Shown: positions 17,790 through 27,180 of the stretch, one piece after another | Position numbering within the stretch: the first letter of the stretch is position 1 | Layout: every line of letters begins with the position of its first letter | NCBI GenBank assembly: GCA_016706405.1 | Contig: JADJJT010000003.1 | Span: forward strand, 186,001-250,000 | Length of the DNA stretch: 64,000 nt | DNA from: Sphingobacteriales bacterium | GTDB lineage: Bacteria > Bacteroidota > Bacteroidia > Chitinophagales > UBA2359 | Reading direction: 5' to 3' | The notes under the pieces: model-generated | Databases searched by the model: none | What the model saw: the letters and a program-made list of their open reading frames with translations, nothing else | What the model was told of the DNA's origin: nothing | Program-made: the position numbers and the translations under genes

Positions 17790-18788
17790 ATGAAATACAT
17801 TTCTTTTCTCCCAGTTTGGGCATTAGTAATTTGTCCTCTTTTTTTCTCTTTGGCAGCAAACGCACAAGCCAGCGGCAACGCAGCACAAAACAAAACAAAA
17901 ACCCCCGCCGAAAATGGCTGGTCTGCCGAAAGTATTAAAATGGCTGCCAAATTTTGCGAGGCCGGGGCAAAAGAGAAAATGGGCGAATCGGTAATTGCAC
18001 TGTTGCCGGTAAAAATTGACGAATATTGTAGCTGCGTGATGACCAAAATTGCCCAAGACTATGCCATTACTGAAGTTATGCAAAAGGGCGTGGATTTTTA
18101 TACTTCCCCCCAAGCCTTAACTTATTATTATGCTTGTTACACCGACCTACAAGGACTAACACAGCAACAACAAATGGAGTTAAAAGCAAAATACGGCCCC
18201 GAAGAAAATGGCTGGAACTTTATTGCTATGCAAAATATGGTTCAAACCTGTATCACTGCATCAAACGCCGATACCTCTGTAAATGCATTAAAAAACATAG
18301 TAAATATTGATGAATATTGTTTGTGTACGCTACATAAAATAAAACAAAAATATACGCCCGAGCAAGCCGACCAGGTAATGACGACCGACCCTAATTTACA
18401 ACAAATTATTTTGGGCTGCGTTACCGATCTAATGCACAAAAATGATACCCCCAAACAAATATCGGGAATTGATCCTAAAAATAATACTCAAACACTTCCG
18501 GATGAAAAAGCAAATATCCACGAGCGCATCATTGAAATTCCTATCAACAAAGAGCCTTGGCCTGAAGGCTCGCGCGAGATGTTTGTAAAATCGTGCATTG
18601 AAGGAGCAGAGGGCGAACCGGGCAGTGAATTTTTAAATGCCCCCGGATTTTGCCAATGTGTAGTCGAAAAATTTGAAATAATGTTTTCAGTTACCGATAT
18701 GGCACTACAAGGCGATAAAATTACGGAGCATCCGGCGGTACAGGCAGTTATGGAAGAGTGTGCTTCAAAAAATATGAAAGGTAAGTAA
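17790..18788 (+). CDS. Secreted cysteine-rich protein with three C-x(19-24)-CxC-x(31-34)-C modules (paralogue 1)
   Basis: No known family recognised. A signal peptide (about 1-26, ending ANAQ) is followed by three modules, each with four cysteines in the same pattern: C56/C80-C82/C116, C154/C177-C179/C210 and C269/C288-C290/C324. The CxC is usually preceded by an aromatic residue (YCSC, YCLC, FCQC) and followed by a helix such as VMTKIAQDY or LHKIKQKY. Outside the signal peptide all cysteines belong to these sets, which suggests disulfides or metal binding in the periplasm or outside the cell. Module 3 is introduced by INKEPWPEG. The next gene encodes a paralogue with the same three-module plan. 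332 residues. Confidence 0.75.
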   Translation: MKYISFLPVWALVICPLFFSLAANAQASGNAAQNKTKTPAENGWSAESIKMAAKFCEAGAKEKMGESVIALLPVKIDEYCSCVMTKIAQDYAITEVMQKGVDFYTSPQALTYYYACYTDLQGLTQQQQMELKAKYGPEENGWNFIAMQNMVQTCITASNADTSVNALKNIVNIDEYCLCTLHKIKQKYTPEQADQVMTTDPNLQQIILGCVTDLMHKNDTPKQISGIDPKNNTQTLPDEKANIHERIIEIPINKEPWPEGSREMFVKSCIEGAEGEPGSEFLNAPGFCQCVVEKFEIMFSVTDMALQGDKITEHPAVQAVMEECASKNMKGK

Positions 18789-18823
18789 GTATCCGTAAAC
18801 ATACAACAAATTATCATTTTAAT

Positions 18824-19726
18824 ATGAAAACAAAATTAACAAACCTCATTGTTTTTATCTTCTGTTGCTTGGCCTTTTCTTATGTATCGCAAGCACAAAC
18901 AAATTTTCTATCGCAGGAGGCAATTAAAAATAACTGGACTATGGAGGTATTAGAAATTGCAAAACAGCAATGCTACGCTGAGGTTGAAGATAAATTGCGG
19001 ACTGTAAATTTTACCGCCAACGAAATTTGCGATTGCATGGTAGCCAATTTAGCCGAAAAATACGATGTAGAGGAATTTTTGACTTGGAGCCAAAAGAGAA
19101 AAGCTATGCGAAAAGATGTCGAGCTAATGCTTTTATCATGCCTAACCAAATTACACGGATTAACAAGTGAGGAGGCAGATGAAATACTTGTAACTAAAAG
19201 CAGTGGAAATTGGAGACCAATAAATAGTTATAAGGTATTTTTGTCGTGCGCAAATTCTTTTAATTGTGTCGCTATAGCAGATTCAAACCGAACGCTTTCG
19301 CCAAATGCCTATTGTATTTGTGCCTTAGACAAGATTAAAGAAAACTTAACTTATAGTGAATACGTAAGTTGCGATTATACAAAGTACGTTGCATATAAAA
19401 ATATTTTAAATAATTGTATTTACGAGACCATTAGCCAAGCTTTGCCCGATACGAATAGATTAAATTATACTATTGAGCAGCCAATAAACAAGGATCCCTG
19501 GCCCGAAGGCACTAAGCAAGGTTTTATTAAGTGGTGCCTAAAAAGCACGCAAACAGAACCGGGAGCAGACGCATTAAAAATTCCGGAATTTTGCCCCTGC
19601 CTTGCCTCCAAAATTGAAACTATGTTTCCGGCGCTCGATATTGGGTCAAAATTAGTAGAAATTGTGCAGCATCCGGCTTATCAAGAGGTGGTTAGGCAAT
19701 GTGCATCGGCCAATTTAAAAAATTAG
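18824..19726 (+). CDS. Secreted cysteine-rich protein with three CxC modules (paralogue 2)
   Basis: Paralogue of the preceding gene, 35 bases downstream on the same strand and probably in one operon. Signal peptide about 1-24 (ending SQAQ). Cysteine sets: C50/C69-C71/C106, C142/C164-C166/C198 and C238/C257-C259/C293. The spacing matches paralogue 1 to within a few residues. Module 2 carries two extra cysteines (C148, C183), which could form an extra disulfide. Before module 3 it has INKDPWPEG, almost identical to paralogue 1. Overall identity away from the cysteines and module 3 looks low, so the duplication is old. Function unknown. 300 residues. Confidence 0.72.
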   Translation: MKTKLTNLIVFIFCCLAFSYVSQAQTNFLSQEAIKNNWTMEVLEIAKQQCYAEVEDKLRTVNFTANEICDCMVANLAEKYDVEEFLTWSQKRKAMRKDVELMLLSCLTKLHGLTSEEADEILVTKSSGNWRPINSYKVFLSCANSFNCVAIADSNRTLSPNAYCICALDKIKENLTYSEYVSCDYTKYVAYKNILNNCIYETISQALPDTNRLNYTIEQPINKDPWPEGTKQGFIKWCLKSTQTEPGADALKIPEFCPCLASKIETMFPALDIGSKLVEIVQHPAYQEVVRQCASANLKN

Positions 19727-19760
19727 CCAAACAAAAAAGTTGCCTTTTCTATCAACCCTA

Positions 19761-20798
19761 TTAAACAGGTTCATCTTGCCGGTACAAAACGGTTAAAACC
19801 GTTTGTCCTACTGCTTTTAAGGTTGGCTTGCTTATAATACCCATGTCGTCGTTGTGGGTATGCCAAAAGTCGCCAAAACCGTGTTTAAAACCTTCGGGGT
19901 CGTATTGTATTATATCTATGGTTGGTATTTGCAATATTTTATTTACCGCCACATGGTCGTCTGTAATTGGATAGGTATTTCTGTTTTCAAAATAATGGTT
20001 GTAGCCTATTTCGGCTGCCGTGTTCCAAACTTTGTTAACAATATGTGCTGCATATTGCATGGAGTTACCTTCGCGCAAAAATACGGCATCGCCTGCGCCA
20101 ACCATGTCAAATAAAATGCCATATTGTGCTTTGTATCCGGGAATATGTGGGTTGGAGCTCCAATATGTCGCGCCTAAGCAGTACGAATTTTCAATATCGC
20201 TTTTGCCTTGGTCTTCCACGTCAAATAAAACAAAATCAACGCCTATTGTTTTAAGGGGCTTTGCCTTAAGCTGTCGGGCAATTTCGAGCAAAACGCCAAC
20301 TCCGCTACCGCCGTCATTTGCGCCCAGTATAGGCTCGTTTTGGCGTTTGGTATCTTGGTCGGCTTCGCGGCGGGTATCCCAGTGGGCGCAAAGCAAAATG
20401 CGTTGGCTTAGGTTTGGGTTTGTACTAGCAATAATATTGCGCATTGGAAACGACTCGTTAGTAGCCGATTTTACGGTAGCTTTTTGGGTAAGGACGGTAT
20501 CGGTAAAAATTGCAAATTGTTGGGTTAGCCAATCTCCACATGCTTTATGGCCTTTGCTGCCGGGCACGCGCGGGCCAAAACTCACTTGTTTGTTAATATA
20601 TTCAAAGGTCGAGTCGGCATTAAAAGATGGAACCTGTACGGCAGATTTAGCTGGGGCGTGGCTGTTATTGTTAGCTTGGTTTGCAGTGCCGGATTTTTTT
20701 CCTTCGTTTGGCTGGCAGCCCAAAATGGCTAAAATTGCCCCTGCAATAAGGCTCAAAAACAAAGAAGGGGTAAAAAATTTGATGCGAAAATGGTGCAT
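19761..20798 (-). CDS. M28-family zinc enzyme, probably glutaminyl-peptide cyclotransferase, lipoprotein
   Basis: Glutaminyl cyclases convert N-terminal Gln to pyroglutamate; in T9SS bacteria many exported proteins carry this cap. The ATG at 20798 gives a lipoprotein signal with Cys28 (AILGC); an upstream start adds 23 residues before it. The M28-type core shows AHWDTR (138-143), GANDGGSGVGVLLE (159-172) with Zn ligand Asp162, DVEDQG with Glu195, and FWHTHNDD with His313. The features YCLGATYW and ITDDHVAV favour the cyclotransferase subgroup over aminopeptidases. 345 residues. Exact substrate preference remains inference. Confidence 0.82.
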   Translation of the reverse strand: MHHFRIKFFTPSLFLSLIAGAILAILGCQPNEGKKSGTANQANNNSHAPAKSAVQVPSFNADSTFEYINKQVSFGPRVPGSKGHKACGDWLTQQFAIFTDTVLTQKATVKSATNESFPMRNIIASTNPNLSQRILLCAHWDTRREADQDTKRQNEPILGANDGGSGVGVLLEIARQLKAKPLKTIGVDFVLFDVEDQGKSDIENSYCLGATYWSSNPHIPGYKAQYGILFDMVGAGDAVFLREGNSMQYAAHIVNKVWNTAAEIGYNHYFENRNTYPITDDHVAVNKILQIPTIDIIQYDPEGFKHGFGDFWHTHNDDMGIISKPTLKAVGQTVLTVLYRQDEPV

Positions 20799-20882
20799 AT
20801 TATTAATTATTGGGGCAAAAATAACTAAAAAAATAGTATTGCCCGTTGTGGACTTCGATGACTGCAATTAAAATTCCGGATA

Positions 20883-22133
20883 TTAAGCTGTTGTCAGTTC
20901 AAACAAGGTAATTTCAGGCAAAATACCAACGCGGCCGGGGTAGCCTAAATATCCAAATCCGGGATTTACATACAGATATTGTTTGCCTTCGTTGTAAAGC
21001 CCTAACCATTCGGAATACATCCATTTGGCGGGGCTCCATTTTAACCATGGTTTATCAACGCCAAACTGAAAGCCATGCGTATGCCCCGAAAATGTAGCCT
21101 GAATATCTGGGAATTGCGGCAATACCTGTGCCCGCCAATGCGAAGGGTCGTGCGACAGGAGTAGTTTAATCGCAGCATCTTCACATCCGGAATAGGCTTT
21201 TGCCAAATCGCCGTATTTAGAAAAACGCGCTTTATTGCTCCAGTTTTCAACTCCAATTACCGCTAAATTTTCATCCTCAATTTGTATTATCTTATGCTCG
21301 TTTAACAATAATTGCCAGCCCATACGTTGCTGCATTTTTTTAAGTTGCTCAAAGTTTTGGGCGCGCTCTTCGCGGGTAAAGGGCATGTAGTCGGCATAAT
21401 CGTGGTTGCCAGTGATTGAAAAAACGCCATATTTTGATTGAATTTGCCCAAAAATTGACAAATAGGGTTCAATTTCGTTGGCGGTCATGTTTACTAAATC
21501 GCCGGTAAAAAATACCAAATCCGGATTTAAACTGTTCAGTAAATTTATACCTTTTTGAACAGGTTTGGCATCTACAAACGACCCCGAGTGAATATCGGAG
21601 ATTTGGGCAATAGTTAAGCCTTGCAAGGCGGCAGGCAAATTGGCAATAGGCAGTAATACCCGTTTTATTTGGTAGTTGTGCGCATTGCGGATAATACCCC
21701 ACATTAAAGTAAGAAGCGGAATACTGCCTAAGCCTAAGCCTAATAAACTTAAAAATTTTGAACGGGTAATCGTATTGCTTTTTCCGGATATTTCGGTGGC
21801 ACTGTCAGGTATTGCGGCGGTTGGATTTATTTTGTGCCATAAAAATTGCATGAAGCGCGAAATATCATCAAGCAACAAAAATACAACAACTATCAATTTG
21901 CTAACTAATAAAATAACAATTGCCGAAAACAAATAAGTGCGGAAAATAGTTGGCCAAGTGCGGGCATCGGTTAAGGCAGCTGCCAAAATACCTATGTAAA
22001 CAAGGGCAGTTACCACCCAATAGAGCCAACCAACCCATTTTGCCGCCTGAAGCGTTTTAAAGGCTTGCCAAACATAGGTATCAATAGCGGCTAATATGGC
22101 AATAAATATAAAACTCCTGATAAAAAAAGTCAT
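20883..22133 (-). CDS. Membrane-anchored metallophosphoesterase (YkuE/YaeI-like)
   Basis: The N-terminal 140 residues contain about four hydrophobic segments (SFIFIAILAAIDTYVW, WVGWLYWVVTALVYIGIL, LFSAIVILLVSKLIVVVF, FLSLLGLGLGSIPLLTLM), then a calcineurin-type phosphoesterase domain. The metal-binding motifs are visible: ISDIHSGS, FFTGDLVN, ITGNHDY, LLSHDP and FSGHTHGFQ. YaeI/YkuE-type enzymes act on membrane lipids such as UDP-diacylglucosamine relatives or on phosphodiesters, but the substrate here is unknown. 416 residues. It ends 85 bases before the M28 gene start, so the two could form one transcription unit; a terminator lies upstream. Confidence 0.85.
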   Translation of the reverse strand: MTFFIRSFIFIAILAAIDTYVWQAFKTLQAAKWVGWLYWVVTALVYIGILAAALTDARTWPTIFRTYLFSAIVILLVSKLIVVVFLLLDDISRFMQFLWHKINPTAAIPDSATEISGKSNTITRSKFLSLLGLGLGSIPLLTLMWGIIRNAHNYQIKRVLLPIANLPAALQGLTIAQISDIHSGSFVDAKPVQKGINLLNSLNPDLVFFTGDLVNMTANEIEPYLSIFGQIQSKYGVFSITGNHDYADYMPFTREERAQNFEQLKKMQQRMGWQLLLNEHKIIQIEDENLAVIGVENWSNKARFSKYGDLAKAYSGCEDAAIKLLLSHDPSHWRAQVLPQFPDIQATFSGHTHGFQFGVDKPWLKWSPAKWMYSEWLGLYNEGKQYLYVNPGFGYLGYPGRVGILPEITLFELTTA

Positions 22134-22150
22134 AACGCACTATATAATGC

Positions 22151-22186
22151 AAAAAAGGTCAAAAAAGTTGTGTTTTTTGACCTTTT
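22151..22186 (-). terminator. Terminator of the TPR lipoprotein gene
   Basis: AAAAGGTCAAAAAA (22153-22166) pairs with TTTTTTGACCTTTT (22173-22186) around a 6-base loop. It lies about 20 bases past the stop of the gene at 22208 and before the phosphoesterase start. Confidence 0.8.
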
Positions 22187-22207
22187 AAACGATTTAGCTA
22201 TGTATTT

Positions 22208-22819
22208 TTACTTCTGGGGCGGTGTTGGGGTGGTATTGTTTCCGGTTGAGTTGCCTTGGTTTACATTTGCCTCAGTTGGTTGTTGCTCTTTATTTTTTTC
22301 TTCGAACATTTTTACAATATCTTCTGGAGATTTGCCCATATTGTCAATGGCAAATTGCGCATCGTCTGCCATTTCGTGTTTGGGATATTTGTTGATAAAC
22401 TCTTGATACAGTACTTTTGCAGCATCGGCATTTTTTAGTTTTTCATCGGTGGTAAATGCCATCATAAATAAACTTTGTGGCGCTTTTTCATAGTCCGGAT
22501 ATTGCTCGTATATGCGTTTAAATGTTTCGATACTTTTTTCGTTGTCTTGCAACATGCCGTACAATTCGCCTGCTTTAAAAAGATAATTAGGGGTTGCGGC
22601 ATCTTTGGGGTTTGCATCGGCATAGTTTGTATAGGCTTTTATAGCCGCTTGTGCTTTAGTAGCCGAAATTCCAGACGAGCCACTCATTTTAAGTGAGTCC
22701 TCAGCCGATTTAATGGCACTTGCTAACGATGCAGATCCAGATCCGCTATTACAGCTTGAAACTAACATTATCCATCCGATAGTGGTTAAAAAGCTGGCCA
22801 ATATTACAATTTTTTTCAT
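22208..22819 (-). CDS. TPR-containing lipoprotein (BamD/YbgF-like)
   Basis: Lipoprotein signal with lipobox-like VSSC (Cys23), then two to three TPR-type helical hairpins: AIKAYTNYADANPKDAAT, YLFKAGELYGMLQDNEKS, IETFKRIYEQYPDYEKA and AAKVLYQEFINKYPKHEMADD. The tandem 'YPxxxxA' pattern is shared with BamD and YbgF/CpoB proteins. At 203 residues it is shorter than BamD, and its tail is a disordered Gln/Asn/Thr/Pro-rich stretch. Role in envelope assembly is plausible but not shown. Confidence 0.75.
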   Translation of the reverse strand: MKKIVILASFLTTIGWIMLVSSCNSGSGSASLASAIKSAEDSLKMSGSSGISATKAQAAIKAYTNYADANPKDAATPNYLFKAGELYGMLQDNEKSIETFKRIYEQYPDYEKAPQSLFMMAFTTDEKLKNADAAKVLYQEFINKYPKHEMADDAQFAIDNMGKSPEDIVKMFEEKNKEQQPTEANVNQGNSTGNNTTPTPPQK

Positions 22820-22874
22820 TTTTATTTGTATTTGACTTTAAGTTTATTTATTGATGATGGTTTAAAACCAAGCA

Positions 22875-22882
22875 CAAAGTTA
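22875..22882 (-). promoter_or_regulatory. -7 box (TAACTTTG) of the TPR lipoprotein gene
   Basis: Minus-strand TAACTTTG followed by T, 55 bases before the ATG at 22819. Confidence 0.55.
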
Positions 22883-22956
22883 AGCTATTTTATTGATTTT
22901 ATTTGCCTCACCCAGAAAATGGAATAAGAACCGTCAAAATTAAAAGTATAAAGGTG

Positions 22957-22964
22957 TACCTTTG
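22957..22964 (+). promoter_or_regulatory. -7 box (TACCTTTG) directly before the MATE start
   Basis: TACCTTTG ends four bases before the GTG chosen as start of the MATE gene, so transcription would begin at or near the start codon (leaderless mRNA). Confidence 0.5.
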
Positions 22965-22968
22965 TAAG

Positions 22969-24303
22969 GTGGAATTAAAAGCAGTATATAAAGATATTTG
23001 GAAACTTGGCTACCCCATTATGGTGGGCAGTTTGGCTCAAAACTTAATTGGAGCTACTGATATGATTATTTTAGGCTGGGTGGGCGAAACTGAATTTGCC
23101 GCATCGGGCTTAATTTCAACTTTTTACCTTATTTTGGTTATGATTGGTTTTGCCATCTCAAGGGGTGGGCAAATATTAATTTCGAGGCGTATTGGCGCGG
23201 GCAATTACCACCAAGCCGGATTTTGGGTGCGGCATTTAATGTACCTCGAGCTTGGAATGGCGCTTGTGCTGTTTCTTACAATTTTTTTCTTTTCGAGGCA
23301 AATATTGGCGCTATTTATAACCAATAAAGATATTTACGAAGCTAGTTTATTGTATTTAGATTATCGCATTTTTGGTTTGTTTTTTAGCTGTCTTAGTTTT
23401 GTGTACATGGCTTTATATACCAGTATAGGCCGAACCGGAATTATAGCGGTTATAACTATTGCTTTGTTTATTATTAATGCAGGGTTAAATTATTTGCTTG
23501 TTTTTGGTGTTGGACCATTTCCGGAAATGGGCATTGCCGGGTCGGGTCTCGCTTCAACCATTGCCGAGGTGGTTTGTACTGGATTGGCTTTTATATGGAT
23601 TTGCTACGACAGATACCTCAAACCACTACAATTATTTAATTTTGAGGCAGTTAATTTCGTGTCGTTAAAACGGTTATTTAACTTATCCTTCCCTATTATA
23701 GTGCAATATATTATGGGTTTGGGGGGCTGGTTTTTGCTGTTTAGCATCATCGAAAGTTTGGGCAAGCGTGCACTTTCTGTTTCAACAGTGGTAAAAATGG
23801 TTTATACTTTTTACAGTATTCCCGCATGGGGTATGGCTTCGGCGGCTAACGCATTAGTAAGCAATATAATTGGACAACAAAAACACAGCCGCGTATTTAT
23901 AGCTATTTACCGAACCATCATTGTAAGCGTTGTTATTACCATTGTTTTATGCCTAAGCTTAGTTTTGTTTCCGGCATATATTGCCCACATTTTTACCCAA
24001 GATACCGCTATTGCGCAGGCCGCCATTCCGCTTTTTTATCCCTTAATTTTTATTTTATTAGCCTCGGCAGTATCGGCTGTAATATTTAACGGATTAATGG
24101 GTACGGGTGCAGTCATTTACTCGTTGTTAATAGAAATGTTTAGCATAATTGTTTATTTGGGCTATGCGGTCGCTTTGGTAAAGTGGGTAACCGAGGTGCA
24201 ACTTTGGTATGTTTGGATGGCCGAGTTTATTTACTGGACGCTGCTGGCAATTTTGGCATGGGCCTTTTTAAAGCGCAGTAATTGGGAAGATTTTCATATA
24301 TAA
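22969..24303 (+). CDS. MATE family efflux transporter
   Basis: Inner-membrane multidrug/cation antiporter of the MOP superfamily. About twelve hydrophobic helices are seen across 444 residues, in two similar halves. The N-terminus WKLGYPIMVGSLAQNLIGATD is the usual first helix of MATE proteins, and the two-half arrangement and RGGQILISRRIGAGN segment fit. No ATG is in frame before Met18, so GTG at 22969 is chosen; it gives the typical 10-12 residues before helix 1. An in-frame TTG at 22903 lies upstream of the promoter-like box and is less likely. Substrates unknown. Confidence 0.85.
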   Translation: MELKAVYKDIWKLGYPIMVGSLAQNLIGATDMIILGWVGETEFAASGLISTFYLILVMIGFAISRGGQILISRRIGAGNYHQAGFWVRHLMYLELGMALVLFLTIFFFSRQILALFITNKDIYEASLLYLDYRIFGLFFSCLSFVYMALYTSIGRTGIIAVITIALFIINAGLNYLLVFGVGPFPEMGIAGSGLASTIAEVVCTGLAFIWICYDRYLKPLQLFNFEAVNFVSLKRLFNLSFPIIVQYIMGLGGWFLLFSIIESLGKRALSVSTVVKMVYTFYSIPAWGMASAANALVSNIIGQQKHSRVFIAIYRTIIVSVVITIVLCLSLVLFPAYIAHIFTQDTAIAQAAIPLFYPLIFILLASAVSAVIFNGLMGTGAVIYSLLIEMFSIIVYLGYAVALVKWVTEVQLWYVWMAEFIYWTLLAILAWAFLKRSNWEDFHI

Positions 24304-24394
24304 TACATTTTGCCCAACCTAACTGCAAATTAGGGCATCAAACTTTTAGCTTCGCAAAAAAATAATTCCGGATTAAGCAATATAATGGTGCTTC

Positions 24395-25894
24395 TTATAA
24401 GTCGTAAATAAAAGAATACTTATCGCGTGCGTAATCCATAAAATATTTAAAATTTAGTTTTTCGCCGGTAACCCTTTGGCAAAGAGATGGCGCGGGGTAG
24501 GTGCCGCCATGTTGGTGTATATTGGTACGCAGCCATTGTAACAGCGCTTGCAAATTACCCGCTTCAATATTGGCGGTTAAATTTGGAATGGCTTTTTGAG
24601 CATGGGCGTAAAACTGGGCAGCGTAAAAACTACCTATCGAATAGGTTGGAAAATAGCCAAAACTGCCATGCGACCAATGCACATCTTGCAAGCAGCCCTT
24701 TTGATTGTTCGGAACTTCAATATTTAAATAGGCTTTGTACTTGTCGTTCCATGCGGCGGGCAGGTCGGCTACTTTTAAATTGCCGGTAAGCAGTGCCAAT
24801 TCCAATTCAAAACGTATCATAATATGAAAATGATAAGTTAGCTCATCGGCGCTTGTGCGAATAAAACTGGGTTCAACCTTATTAATACCTTTATAAAAAT
24901 CAATTAAACTTGTTTTTGCTAATTGAGTTTTAAAAATTTGTTGCAAACTGCCATAATTAGCTTTCCAGTAGGGTAATGAACGGCCTACCATATTCTCCCA
25001 AAGCCTTGATTGCGACTCGTGGATACCCAATGAAGCAGCACTTCCCGAGGTTAAACCAAACTCAGCTCCGGGCAAACCTTGTTCGTACAGGGCATGCCCT
25101 CCCTCGTGAATACAACTCCAAATCATGTCGTCTAAACTATTTTCGTCAATGCGGGTAGTAACGCGCACATCGTTACTGCCAAAACTGGTGGTAAAAGGGT
25201 GCGAAGACACATCTTGCCGACCTGCCGAAAAGTCGTAACCCATTTGTTTAAGCAGGTCAATACCAAAATCCCATTGTTGTTTTTGAGGGTAATTTTGGCG
25301 CAAAAAACGGTCGTCAACAGGTGGTTTATTGGCAATTTCGGCAACAAAATCTACTAATTGCTGCCTTACATCATCAAACAAAGTGATAACGTCAGCGGTG
25401 GTAGTTTCTGGCTCATATTGGTCAATTAAAGCATCGTAGGGATGATTTTTATAACCCAAAATTTCGCAAGCCTCGCGTTTTAAGGCTACCATTTCGGCCA
25501 ACGGTTGTTGGTATTTTTCAAAATCGTTGTGTTGTTTGGCATATTGCCACGCCTGAAAGCATTGCGATGTTATTCGGGAACTGCGCATAACAAACTCGCG
25601 CGAAAATTTTTTGGCCCGGTCAAGAGCTTTGGCAACCTCGCTTACATTGCGCTGCTGTGCAAAAGTTAAATCCGGAATAATAGTTTGCAGCGAGTCAACC
25701 AAATCCTGAGTTTCGTCACTTGTAAATTGGTCGTGGGCAATACCCGACAAAGTTGCCAATTGCTGCGACCGCATTGCTGCACCTTTTTCGGGCATATAAG
25801 TTTCTTGATCCCATGATAATACAGACATGGCCGAGCTTAAATAGCCCATTTCCTGCATTTTTTTGCAAAAATGTACATACAACTGATTTTCCAT
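24395..25894 (-). CDS. M32 family metallocarboxypeptidase (Taq-type)
   Basis: Zinc (or cobalt) carboxypeptidase that removes C-terminal residues, broad specificity, cytoplasmic. The 499-residue helical protein carries the HExxH motif at 263-267 (CIHEGGHALYEQG), the M32 signature HPFTT (232-236) with DVRVTTR shortly after, and SRLWENMVGRS and HYHFHIMIRFELE-like segments (here LTYHFHIMIRFELE) that position the third metal ligand. Length is standard. A -7 box TACCTTTG lies 32 bases upstream. Confidence 0.92.
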   Translation of the reverse strand: MENQLYVHFCKKMQEMGYLSSAMSVLSWDQETYMPEKGAAMRSQQLATLSGIAHDQFTSDETQDLVDSLQTIIPDLTFAQQRNVSEVAKALDRAKKFSREFVMRSSRITSQCFQAWQYAKQHNDFEKYQQPLAEMVALKREACEILGYKNHPYDALIDQYEPETTTADVITLFDDVRQQLVDFVAEIANKPPVDDRFLRQNYPQKQQWDFGIDLLKQMGYDFSAGRQDVSSHPFTTSFGSNDVRVTTRIDENSLDDMIWSCIHEGGHALYEQGLPGAEFGLTSGSAASLGIHESQSRLWENMVGRSLPYWKANYGSLQQIFKTQLAKTSLIDFYKGINKVEPSFIRTSADELTYHFHIMIRFELELALLTGNLKVADLPAAWNDKYKAYLNIEVPNNQKGCLQDVHWSHGSFGYFPTYSIGSFYAAQFYAHAQKAIPNLTANIEAGNLQALLQWLRTNIHQHGGTYPAPSLCQRVTGEKLNFKYFMDYARDKYSFIYDL

Positions 25895-25926
25895 GATATA
25901 CTTTTGTGGATTTATTTAATAGGCTG

Positions 25927-25934
25927 CAAAGGTA
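25927..25934 (-). promoter_or_regulatory. -7 box (TACCTTTG) of the M32 carboxypeptidase gene
   Basis: Minus-strand TACCTTTGCAG, 32 bases before the ATG at 25894, inside the gap after murB. Confidence 0.65.
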
Positions 25935-25979
25935 ATGAATTTTAAAGGCAAATAGCCGAAGTTTTGCCAATTCAGAGCG

Positions 25980-26994
25980 CTACGGCACATAATTTACCTC
26001 CGGATGCAAAACAAGACCAAACTTTTGTTCAACTGCCGCCTGTATTTTTTTGGCCAGCGCAACAATAGAACGCCCTCGGGCACCACCGTAATTTACCAAA
26101 ACAAGGGCATGATGCTGGTGCACTCCTACATTTCCTTTCCGGAAACCTTTAAAACCGCATTGTTCAATTAACCACGGCGGGTATTTTGCTATAGCCCGGC
26201 AATTGACTCTCATAAACAGGCATTTCCGGAAAAGTGTTTTTTAATTGTTGGGCTTTTGCTGTTTGAATTTCAGGATTTTTAAAAAAACTGCCAGCATTGC
26301 CAATTTCGGCGGGGTTAGGCAGTTTGCTGCGCCTAATTTGGCACACCGCTTCGCTGATGGTTTTTAAACTTAGGGGTTGATTACCTATTGCCGCCCGAAT
26401 TGCGCCGTATTCTACTTTAAATTCCGGATATTTTTGTAGGCGCAAAGCTATTTTTGTAATACAATACTGCCCTTTTAACTCGCGTTTAAATATGCTGTCG
26501 CGGTAGCCAAAAAGGCAGTCTTTGTTAGTAAAACGCCTTATTTCGGCAGTATTTAAGTGCATGGCTTCGAGCCAAACCAATACGTCTTTCAACTCTGCCC
26601 CATAAGCGCCAATATTTTGAATGGGTGCTGCGCCAACAGATCCGGGTATTAATGAAAGGTTTTCGATTCCGCCCCAGCCCCGCTCAATAGCAAATAAAAC
26701 CAAGTTATGCCAAACTACACCGGCCTCGGCTACTAAAATCACCTCATCAATTGTTTCGGCTTCGATGTAAATTTGGGGCATTTGCTGGTATAATACCAAA
26801 GCCTTCAAATTGCCTTGCAACAAAATATTGCTGCCGCCGCCTAAAACAAAGCGGGGTAAATTTTGCCATTTTGTAGGACTAATAAGTTCTTGTAAAGTTG
26901 TTATAGTATCAACAATTGCAAAATGCGAAGCATTTGCCTTTAATCCAAAAGTATTATAAGGTTGTAAATTTACATGGCGTAAAACCAGGGGCAT
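25980..26994 (-). CDS. murB: UDP-N-acetylenolpyruvoylglucosamine reductase MurB, interrupted by a frameshift
   Basis: MurB reduces UDP-GlcNAc-enolpyruvate to UDP-MurNAc with NADPH and FAD in peptidoglycan synthesis. Two frames are needed. The first (26994 down to about 26195) has FAD motif GGGSN (52-56), PGSVGAAPIQNIGAYG, YRDSIFK with Tyr164 and Arg165 (type I MurB) and catalytic Ser236 in GSFFKNP. The second carries PPWLIEQCGFKG and the catalytic Glu in HPEVNYV. The switch falls in a GGG on the minus strand (26195-26197); removing one G gives a continuous 337-residue protein, the normal length. As MurB is essential, an indel error is likelier than a real knockout. Start ATG 26994. Confidence 0.9.
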
Positions 26995-27180
26995 AGGTTT
27001 ATCTAAAACTCAAAGTAAGTAAACTAATAGAAAACAAATTTTAAACCCTAGATTTATAGTAATCCGGGCTACACAACAAAGGTAAAATAAAGCAACGAAA
27101 CACTGCCCACCCGATACAATTTTGTTTTACCTGTTTGACCAAAACAAGCAAAACTTGCATTTTTGAACCGTTTTTTGTCG

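Noticed and set aside
20020..20871. Plus-strand gene of 283 codons
   Set aside because: It is antisense to the clearly functional M28 enzyme and its translation resembles nothing recognisable.
25980..26213. Separate small gene after murB
   Set aside because: Its translation is the MurB C-terminus with the catalytic Glu segment; it belongs to the frameshifted murB.
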